Of a stretch of 5,309 nucleotides of DNA, positions 1-5,016 are shown piece by piece. The position numbers and the translations under genes are program-made. The notes under the pieces were generated by a model that was not told the DNA's origin, searched no databases, and saw only the letters and a program-made list of their open reading frames with translations. Source of the DNA: Burkholderiaceae bacterium (lineage in GTDB: Bacteria > Pseudomonadota > Gammaproteobacteria > Burkholderiales > Burkholderiaceae_D); the NCBI GenBank assembly GCA_014379395.1, contig JACMLV010000894.1, positions 1 through 5,309 on the forward strand, given 5' to 3'. How positions within the stretch are numbered: position 1 is the stretch's first letter; every line of letters starts with the position of its first letter.

Positions 1-253
1 CCTCGTCCAGGCCGAGCGGCTCCTCGTCGAGCACCGAGGCCATCATCGCGCGCGCCGAGGCCGCGCCGATGGCGCCGGCCAGCTCGATCTCCATGACCTG
101 CACCAGGTCGGCGTCGCGCGCCCGGCACCCAGGCGCGCGACGCCGACCTGGTGCAGTTCATGGAGATCGAGCTGGCCGGCGCCATCGGCGCGGCCTCGGC
201 GCGCGCGATGATGGCCTCGGTGCTCGACGAGGAGCCGCTCGGCTTGGACGAGG
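1..253. repeat. Long near-perfect inverted repeat (palindrome) at the window edge
   Basis: Positions i and 254-i are complementary almost throughout: the arms are 1-122 and 132-253, with a 9-nt centre at 123-131. Only two pairs fail, 97/157 and 10/244, so 120 of 122 positions match. The right arm is in frame with the histidine kinase that follows and codes for kinase-like sequence. The left arm is therefore an inverted copy of kinase coding DNA placed where the upstream part of the gene should be. This is the typical shape of a fold-back chimera at a contig end (amplification or long-read artefact). A real inverted duplication is possible but less likely. Whether the symmetry continues beyond position 1 cannot be seen. 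Confidence 0.95.
2..118 (-). pseudogene. Inverted copy of a histidine kinase fragment (left arm of palindrome)
   Basis: Read on the minus strand from 118 down to 2, this arm gives the same peptide as the right arm, with DADLVQ, then MEIELAGAIGAAS and the stretch ending EEPLGLDE. There is one amino-acid change, Val for the Phe encoded at 157-159. The second difference, opposite position 244, is synonymous (CTG for TTG, both Leu). It has no promoter, start or continuation of its own inside the window. It is best read as duplicated coding sequence, probably an assembly or amplification artefact rather than a gene. One conservative and one silent change look more like strain variation than random error, but two sites are too few to decide. 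Confidence 0.7.
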
Positions 254-1086
254 TGATGGCGATCCTCGACGAGACCTCGCAGGTGATCGCCTACAGCCGC
301 CAGCTCGAGCACAAGTCGCGCCAGTTGGAGCAGGCGTCGAGCGAGCTGAAGGCGGCCAACGTCCGCCTGCTCGAACTGGACCACATGAAGGACAATTTCA
401 TCTCCACCGTCAGCCACGAGCTGCGCACGCCGCTGACCTCGATCCGCGCCTTCTCCGAGATCCTGCGCGACCATCCGCAGCTCGCGCCGGCCAAGCGCGA
501 CAGCTATCTCGACATCATCATCAAGGAGAGCGAGCGCCTGACGCGCCTGATCAACGACGTGCTCGACCTGGCCAAGATCGAGTCCGGCGCCTTTCAATGG
601 CGCATGGAACGGCTCGACGTGCGCGCGCTGATCGAGGAGTCCGCGGCGGCCAGCTCGGAACTGCTGCGCGAAAAGGGCATCGGACTGGATCTGCGCCTCG
701 CGCCCGGCGCGGCCGAGGTGGTGGCCGACCACGACCGGCTGGTGCAGGTGATGCTCAACCTGCTGTCCAACGCGGCCAAGTTCTGCGACCCGCAAAACGG
801 CCGCATCACGCTCAGCCTGGAGTCGGACGGCGGCTGGGTGCGGGTCGGCGTGCGCGACAACGGGCCCGGCGTGCTCGAGCGCGACCGCGACGTGATCTTC
901 CAAAAATTCCGCCAGGGCGGCGACGCCCTGACCGGCAAGCCGCAGGGCACCGGCCTCGGCTTGCCGATCAGCCGCGAAATCATCACCCATTTCGGCGGCA
1001 AGCTTTGGGTGGAGCGGGGCGCCCCCGGCGGCGGCGCCCTGTTTGTATTTACCTTGCCTCGGGCAACAGCCATGGAGACGACATAA
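151..1086 (+). CDS. Sensor histidine kinase, C-terminal part (CrbS-like, 5' end missing)
   Basis: This is the cytoplasmic kinase half of a membrane sensor that autophosphorylates on histidine and passes the phosphate to a receiver, presumably the one encoded 3 nt downstream. The frame is open from 97 and begins to look native near 133; GTG 151 is only the first usable start codon, with no ribosome binding site, so the true N-terminus is lost in the palindrome. Residues 1-45 resemble the STAC-type linker of kinases fused to SLC5 transporters, followed by a charged coiled coil (about 48-78). The DHp helix has the H-box SHELRTPL with phospho-acceptor His89. The ATPase domain has the N-box (Asn203, Asn207), G1 box DNGPG (236-240), F-box IFQKF (249-253) and G2 box GTGLGLPIS (266-274). 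All catalytic boxes are intact, so it should be active. Full-length relatives carry about a dozen transmembrane helices upstream; that part is inferred. The CrbS assignment rests on the linker and neighbours, the kinase identity on clear motifs. Confidence 0.93.
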   Translation: MQFMEIELAGAIGAASARAMMASVLDEEPLGLDEVMAILDETSQVIAYSRQLEHKSRQLEQASSELKAANVRLLELDHMKDNFISTVSHELRTPLTSIRAFSEILRDHPQLAPAKRDSYLDIIIKESERLTRLINDVLDLAKIESGAFQWRMERLDVRALIEESAAASSELLREKGIGLDLRLAPGAAEVVADHDRLVQVMLNLLSNAAKFCDPQNGRITLSLESDGGWVRVGVRDNGPGVLERDRDVIFQKFRQGGDALTGKPQGTGLGLPISREIITHFGGKLWVERGAPGGGALFVFTLPRATAMETT

Positions 1087-1089
1087 AAA

Positions 1090-1464
1090 ATGACTAAAAA
1101 AATCTTAATCGCCGACGACGAACCGAACATCGTCATGTCCCTGGAATTTCTGATGGAGCAAAGCGGCTACCAGGTCGCGGTCGCGCGCGACGGCGAGGAG
1201 GCGCTGCAGCTGATGGCGCGCTTCGCGCCCGACCTGGTCCTGCTCGACGTGATGATGCCGCTGCGCAACGGCTACGAGGTCTGCCAGAGCATCCGCGAAA
1301 ACCCGGCCTGGGACAAGGTCAAGGTGCTCATGCTGTCGGCCAAGGGGCGCGACCTGGAGATCAGCCAGGGCCTGGCGCTGGGCGCCGACGCCTACGTCAC
1401 CAAGCCGTTCTCGACCAAGGCGCTGATCGCCCAGGTGCGGGAGTTGCTCAAGGAGGAAGTATGA
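1090..1464 (+). CDS. Single-domain response regulator (CheY-like receiver)
   Basis: A 124-residue protein made of one receiver domain and nothing else. The acidic pocket is Asp9/Asp10, the phosphorylation site is Asp53 within LLDVMMP, the switch residues are Ser83 and Tyr102, and the conserved lysine is Lys105 (TKPF). No DNA-binding or enzymatic output domain follows; the protein ends about 18 residues after TKPF. It starts 3 nt after the kinase stop, with GGAG at 1074-1077 as a distant ribosome binding site and an A-rich, low-GC start region that contrasts with its surroundings and probably helps translation initiation. It is the obvious phosphorylation partner of the kinase. In classical CrbS/CrbR pairs the regulator has a LuxR-type DNA-binding domain; its absence here means the signal is relayed by protein contact or through another kinase. 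The target is unknown; the co-transcribed nuclease fusion and DUF294 protein are candidates. Confidence 0.95.
   Translation: MTKKILIADDEPNIVMSLEFLMEQSGYQVAVARDGEEALQLMARFAPDLVLLDVMMPLRNGYEVCQSIRENPAWDKVKVLMLSAKGRDLEISQGLALGADAYVTKPFSTKALIAQVRELLKEEV
1450..1456 (+). promoter_or_regulatory. Strong ribosome binding site of the exonuclease fusion gene
   Basis: AAGGAGG lies 4 nt upstream of ATG 1461, inside the last codons of the receiver gene. It fixes the start and, with the ATGA stop/start overlap at 1461-1464, indicates translational coupling of the two genes. Confidence 0.85.
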
Positions 1465-3632
1465 AACCGGCTCTGCGGCGCACCCTGCAAAAGCTGCGCT
1501 TCTGGCTGATGCTCGCCGTCCTGTTCGCCTCGCAGGTGGCCATCGTCGGCGTTTTCTTCCTGTCGATCCGGCTCGACCTCAGCGAAGCCCAGCGCGCGCT
1601 GCTCGACCAGCTGCTGGCGCAGCGCGTCGGGCCGATGGTGATGCTCGCCGCGATGCTCTTGATGGCGCAGGGCATCGCCTTGAAGACCTTGATCAGCCGC
1701 TACCTGGCGCCGATGTGGCGCATGACCGAGGAGGTGGTGCTGCTGACGAGCAATCCGAAGCACCGCATCGTGCCGCAGGGCGCGCGCGAAACGCGCGACA
1801 TCGCCCGCAAGCTCAATCAGCTGGCCGCCACCCACCAGCAGCTGCACGACGACGTGCAGGCCCGGGTCGAGGAGGCCAAGCTCGCGCTGGCCGAGGAGAA
1901 GGACCGGCTCGCTGCGCTGATGGCCGAACTGGCGCAAAGCGTCCTGGTGTGCAACCTGGAAGGGCGCATCCTGCTCTACAACAACAGCGCGCGCCAACTG
2001 TTAGATACCGGCCGCAAGGACGCCAACGCGGCCGGCGCCGCCGCCGTCGGCCTGGGCCGTTCGCTGTTCGGCGTCCTCGAGCGCGGCCTGATCGTGCACG
2101 CGCTGGAACAGATCCAGCACCAGCTGGCCCAGCCCGACGCGGCCGGCGCGCGCCCGGTCTCCGGCTTCGTCACCACGCTCGGCCAGGGCCGCATGGTGCG
2201 CGCCCACATGGCGCCGGTGCTCGACGCCGCGCAGGCCCTGAACGGCTTCGTGCTGACGCTGGAGGACATCACCCGCAACGTCGAGGCCGACAACCGGCGC
2301 GACGCCATGCAGCAGATGCTGACCCAGGACACGCGCGCCACCCTGGCCAACATCCGCGCCGCCGTCGAAACCATGCAGGGCTTCCCCGACATGAGCGAGG
2401 CCAAGCGCCAGCAGTTCACCGCCATCATCGACGACGAATCGCAGCGCCTGGCCTGCCAGATCGAGCGCGCCGAAACCCAGCACGCGGGCGATCCGGGCAG
2501 CCAGTGGCAGCTCGAGGAGATGCGCGGCGCCGACCTGCTCGGCCTGCTGCAGCGGCGCATCGACGCGCCCGCCGTGCAGGCCGACCCGGACGCCGCGCTC
2601 GACCAGGACCTGTGGCTCAAGATCGACAGCTACACGCTGACCCAGGCGCTGGCGCACCTGGCCGACCATCTGCTGCGCGACCTGGGCGTGCATCAACTTC
2701 GCGTCGGCCTGAGGCAGGTTGGCCGCCTGGCGCACCTGGAACTGCGCTGGAGCGCCGGCGCGCTGCCGGCCCACACCCTGCGCGCGTGGGAGGCCGAGTC
2801 GCTCAAGCTGGGCGGCGCCCAGGCCGGCCTGACCCTGGCGACCGTCGTGGCCGGGCAGGGCGGGGCGGCGGTGTACCGCTTCGACCCGGCCACCCAGCTC
2901 TCGTGCTACCGCCTGCTGCTGCCGCTGGCGCAGGCGCGCGTCGCGCTTGAACACGCGCCGGTCTCGCCGGGCCGGCCGGAATTCTACGACTTCGACCTGT
3001 TCCGCCAGCTGGGCCAGAACTCCGCGCTCGACGAGCGCCAGCTGTCCCAGCTCAGCTACACCGTGTTCGACACCGAGACCACCGGCCTGCATCCGGCCGA
3101 GGGCGACGAGATCATCTCGATCGGCGCGCTGCGCATCGTCAACAACCGCCTGCTGGAACAGGAAAACTTCGACCAGCTGGTGCAGCCGAACATGTTCCTG
3201 TCGGCCGAGTCGAGCGCCATCCACGGCATCAACGACGCCATGCTCAAGGGCCGCCCCGAGATCGGCGCCGTGCTGCCGCAGTTCCACCGCTTCGCCGAGG
3301 ACACCGTGCTGGTGGCCCACAACGCCGCCTTCGACATGAAATTCCTGCAGATGAAGGAGGCCAAGACCGGCATCGTCTTCAGCCAGCCGGTGCTCGACAC
3401 GCTGCTGCTGTCGCAGGTGATCCACCCGCACCAGGAGCAGCATTCGCTCGAGGCCATCGCGCGCCGCTTCGGCGTCGACGTCGTCGGCCGCCACACCGCG
3501 CTCGGCGACGCATTGGTGACCGGCGAAGTGTTCCTGAAAATGATCCCGCTGCTGGCCGAAAAAGGCATCTTCACCCTGAAGCAGGCGCGCGAGGCGGAGC
3601 AGCAAACCGCCTATGCCCGCATCCGTTATTGA
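1461..3632 (+). CDS. Membrane-anchored PAS/pseudo-histidine kinase fused to DEDDh 3'-5' exonuclease
   Basis: A 723-residue fusion. Two hydrophobic segments (about 14-36 and 57-74) anchor it in the inner membrane with a short loop between them. A HAMP-like/coiled-coil stretch follows (about 75-148), then a PAS-like domain (about 150-270, with SVLVCNLEGRILLYNN). Residues 280-340 align with a DHp helix, but the phospho-accepting His is Gln289 (LTQDTRATLANIRA). Residues about 384-493 look like a decayed HATPase domain: no N-box Asn, no DxGxG, and GLTLA (456-460) in place of the G2 box. The C-terminal third (about 530-700) is a DnaQ/polymerase III epsilon-type exonuclease with a full DEDDh set: Asp537 and Glu539 (DTET), Asp625 (HNAAFD), His678 and Asp683 (HTALGD). 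Nuclease activity on single-stranded DNA or RNA ends is therefore expected; the substrate is unknown. The free replicative epsilon subunit is about 240 residues and soluble, so this is not replication DnaQ. Start supported by AAGGAGG and the ATGA overlap with the receiver gene. Confidence 0.9.
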   Translation: MKPALRRTLQKLRFWLMLAVLFASQVAIVGVFFLSIRLDLSEAQRALLDQLLAQRVGPMVMLAAMLLMAQGIALKTLISRYLAPMWRMTEEVVLLTSNPKHRIVPQGARETRDIARKLNQLAATHQQLHDDVQARVEEAKLALAEEKDRLAALMAELAQSVLVCNLEGRILLYNNSARQLLDTGRKDANAAGAAAVGLGRSLFGVLERGLIVHALEQIQHQLAQPDAAGARPVSGFVTTLGQGRMVRAHMAPVLDAAQALNGFVLTLEDITRNVEADNRRDAMQQMLTQDTRATLANIRAAVETMQGFPDMSEAKRQQFTAIIDDESQRLACQIERAETQHAGDPGSQWQLEEMRGADLLGLLQRRIDAPAVQADPDAALDQDLWLKIDSYTLTQALAHLADHLLRDLGVHQLRVGLRQVGRLAHLELRWSAGALPAHTLRAWEAESLKLGGAQAGLTLATVVAGQGGAAVYRFDPATQLSCYRLLLPLAQARVALEHAPVSPGRPEFYDFDLFRQLGQNSALDERQLSQLSYTVFDTETTGLHPAEGDEIISIGALRIVNNRLLEQENFDQLVQPNMFLSAESSAIHGINDAMLKGRPEIGAVLPQFHRFAEDTVLVAHNAAFDMKFLQMKEAKTGIVFSQPVLDTLLLSQVIHPHQEQHSLEAIARRFGVDVVGRHTALGDALVTGEVFLKMIPLLAEKGIFTLKQAREAEQQTAYARIRY

Positions 3633-3650
3633 ACATCGACTATTCAAATG

Positions 3651-3655
3651 AAGGA
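3651..3655 (+). promoter_or_regulatory. Ribosome binding site deciding the DUF294 protein start
   Basis: AAGGA sits 7 nt before ATG 3663. The alternative in-frame ATG at 3648 has no purine-rich site upstream and itself lies just before this motif, so 3663 is the preferred start. Confidence 0.65.
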
Positions 3656-3662
3656 AAAGCCT

Positions 3663-4784
3663 ATGGAAGATACGACGACCGTGCAGTGGGCCGAGCCGCA
3701 ATTCGATCCGCAATCGGAGGCCGGCCGCGCCTTCGAGCAGGACCGCCAGCGGGTGGAGCACATGCTGGCCGAGGCGCGCGACCTGCCGGCGCTGGTGGCG
3801 GCGGCCGAACAGATCCAGACGCAGGTGCACCAGCTGGTCGACCGCACCGAGGTGGCCGAGTCGATGACGCTGTTCATCTCGATCCTGAACGACATGCTGA
3901 CCCGGCGCGTGATCGACGTCGTCGCCTCGGGCTGCGACTTCGACGGCGTGCGCTGGTGCTGGATCTCGCTCGGCAGCGAAGGGCGCCAGGAGCAGACCCT
4001 GTCGAGCGACCAGGACAACGGCATCATTTTTGTGAGCGACGCGCCGGCCGACGCGGTGCGCGAGCAGATGCTGCCGCTGGCGCGGCGCATCAACGACGCG
4101 CTCGACGCCTGCGGCTTCCCGCTGTGCGCCGGCAACGTCATGGCCAGCAATCCCGAATGGTGCCTCAGCCTGCAGGAATGGAAGGAGCGCTTTTCCAGCT
4201 GGATCATCGAGGGCGACCCGATGGCGCTGCTCAATTCCAGCATCTTCTTCGACCTGCGCCCGCTGCATGGCGACTTCGGACTGGCGGTCGAGCTGGCCGA
4301 CTGGCTGGGGCGCGAGGGCTCGGCCAACCCGCGCTTCCTGTTCCAGATGGCGGCCAACGCGCTGCACCGCCGCCCGCCGCTGGGTATCTTCCACAAGTTC
4401 GTGCTGGAAAAGGAGGGCAAGTATCCGCACACCATCGACTTGAAGGTCAACGCGGCGACCCTGTTCATCGACGCGGCCCGCATCTACGGCCTGGCCGCGC
4501 GCGGCCACGCCAGCAACACCGGGCAACGCTTCGCGCTGGCGGTGGCGGCGCGCCGGCTGCATCCGGACGACGTGGAGAAATGGGTCGAGGCCTTTTATTT
4601 CATCCAGATGCTGCGCCTGAAACACCAGCAGGACTGCTACAAGCGCGGGCGCGAGATGAACAACCACATCGATCCGGACGAGCTCGACGACGCCGACACC
4701 GACCGCCTGCAGGCGGCGCTGCGCCAGGCGCGCGCGCTGCAAAAGCGGCTTTCGCTCGACTATCCCGGCAGCCGCAGCGTGTAA
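3663..4784 (+). CDS. DUF294-type putative nucleotidyltransferase, lacking CBS/cNMP-binding domains
   Basis: A 373-residue soluble protein of the GlnD-like polymerase-beta nucleotidyltransferase superfamily. Residues 1-75 are mostly helical and charged. The catalytic core carries GSEGR (104-108), EQT (110-112) and DQDN (116-119); Asp116 and Asp118 are the likely metal ligands, so an active nucleotidyl transfer site is plausible. Residues about 200-360 form the helical DUF294 C-terminal domain. Family members often run over 600 residues with an N-terminal cyclic-nucleotide-binding domain and a pair of CBS domains; both are absent here, and the 30-nt gap upstream leaves no room for them, so this is a naturally short version and not a truncation. 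The substrate, and whether it modifies a protein as GlnD does with PII, are unknown. It is probably co-transcribed with the kinase, receiver and nuclease; DUF294 and DnaQ-type genes are recurrent neighbours of SLC5-type kinases. An alternative start at 3648 would add five residues. Confidence 0.88.
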   Translation: MEDTTTVQWAEPQFDPQSEAGRAFEQDRQRVEHMLAEARDLPALVAAAEQIQTQVHQLVDRTEVAESMTLFISILNDMLTRRVIDVVASGCDFDGVRWCWISLGSEGRQEQTLSSDQDNGIIFVSDAPADAVREQMLPLARRINDALDACGFPLCAGNVMASNPEWCLSLQEWKERFSSWIIEGDPMALLNSSIFFDLRPLHGDFGLAVELADWLGREGSANPRFLFQMAANALHRRPPLGIFHKFVLEKEGKYPHTIDLKVNAATLFIDAARIYGLAARGHASNTGQRFALAVAARRLHPDDVEKWVEAFYFIQMLRLKHQQDCYKRGREMNNHIDPDELDDADTDRLQAALRQARALQKRLSLDYPGSRSV

Positions 4785-4830
4785 CCGCCGGTCACGCGCA
4801 GGGTCGCATGGAGCGCCCGGCGGCGGTTTT
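4783..4830 (+). terminator. Candidate intrinsic terminator of the kinase-to-DUF294 operon
   Basis: AACCGCCG (4783-4790, overlapping the stop codon) is the exact reverse complement of CGGCGGTT (4821-4828), and TTTT runs through 4827-4830. The loop is long (30 nt) but holds a possible inner GCGC/GCGC pair (4796-4799 with 4813-4816). The U-run is only four bases and a competing hairpin (4819-4826 with 4843-4850) exists, so activity is uncertain. Confidence 0.4.
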
Positions 4831-4852
4831 GTGGTTCGATCGCCGCCGCCGC

Positions 4853-4869
4853 GCGCTGCGTTGCAATAA
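4853..4869 (+). repeat. Copy 1 of a 17-nt repeat upstream of the phaR promoter (possible operator)
   Basis: The sequence GCGCTGCGTTGCAATAA recurs at 4988-5004 with 15 of 17 bases identical, in the same orientation. It contains the self-complementary TTGCAA core. PhaR is known to bind TGC/GCA-type sites and to repress its own gene in other bacteria, so a PhaR operator is a reasonable guess. The copy lies about 48 nt upstream of the TATAAT. Confidence 0.45.
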
Positions 4870-4916
4870 ACCGGAAAATGTTGTGGTCATATCCGCAAAG
4901 GCGCCGTCTTCCGCCC

Positions 4917-4922
4917 TATAAT
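4917..4922 (+). promoter_or_regulatory. phaR: Sigma-70 -10 box, probable phaR promoter
   Basis: A perfect TATAAT in otherwise GC-rich DNA, 94 nt upstream of the phaR start. Transcription would begin near 4929. No hexamer resembling TTGACA is found at 16-18 nt spacing (4893-4900 reads CCGCAAAG), so the promoter may be weak or depend on an activator. Confidence 0.6.
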
Positions 4923-4938
4923 AGCCCGGTAACTTATT

Positions 4939-4966
4939 AAAAGGCGGATCGACGAATCCGCTTTTT
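4939..4966 (+). terminator. Terminator-like hairpin in the phaR leader
   Basis: The arm 4939-4949 pairs with 4956-4966 over 11 bp (six strong pairs GCGGAT/ATCCGC, one G-U, four A-U), with a 6-nt loop and a run of five T. The A-run on the left makes it look bidirectional. It lies between the TATAAT and the phaR start, so it either finishes transcripts from the upstream operon or acts as an attenuator in the phaR leader. A weaker alternative stem, 4956-4960 with 4968-4972, would disrupt it. Confidence 0.65.
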
Positions 4967-4987
4967 CCGGATCGAATGCTAAGTAAT

Positions 4988-5004
4988 GCGCTGCGGCGCA
5001 ATAA
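4988..5004 (+). repeat. Copy 2 of the 17-nt repeat, just before the phaR start (possible operator)
   Basis: GCGCTGCGGCGCAATAA matches the copy at 4853-4869 at 15 of 17 positions. With the preceding T it forms TGCGC-TGCG-GCGCA, an inverted repeat with 5-bp arms (4987-4991 and 4996-5000). It ends beside the ribosome binding site, a position where a bound repressor would block phaR transcription. Confidence 0.45.
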
Positions 5005-5016
5005 GTGGAACTTGTG

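Noticed and set aside
43..990. Minus-strand open frame of 315 codons over the kinase and palindrome
   Set aside because: Shadow of the kinase gene with no domain; it also crosses the palindrome centre.
69..1097. Plus-strand frame of 342 codons overlapping the kinase
   Set aside because: Rich in Arg, Ala and Gly with no motif, while the other frame carries all kinase boxes.
1715..2950. Plus-strand frame of 411 codons inside the fusion gene
   Set aside because: Arg/Ala/Gly/Pro-rich out-of-frame translation of a GC-rich gene; the membrane, PAS and nuclease motifs lie in the frame starting at 1461.
3648..3662. ATG 3648 as start of the DUF294 protein
   Set aside because: No ribosome binding site upstream, whereas AAGGA at 3651-3655 is well placed for ATG 3663.
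2001..4742. Minus-strand open frame of 913 codons
   Set aside because: It is antisense to the exonuclease fusion and DUF294 genes, both with clear domains; its composition is dominated by His, Arg, Gln, Val and Leu, as expected from the complement of GC-biased codons, and no motif is recognisable.
4819..4850. GGCGGCGG/CCGCCGCC hairpin as the operon terminator
   Set aside because: The 8-bp stem is perfect, but no T-run follows; GC-rich repeats like this pair by chance. The stem ending at TTTT 4827-4830 is the better candidate.
4977..4985. TGCTAAGTA as an extended -10 promoter for phaR downstream of the hairpin
   Set aside because: Only two of six hexamer positions fit TATAAT and no -35 is seen.
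5014..5016. GTG 5014 as the phaR start
   Set aside because: The adjacent ATG 5017 has better spacing to AGTGGA and fits the family N-terminus; the difference is one residue.
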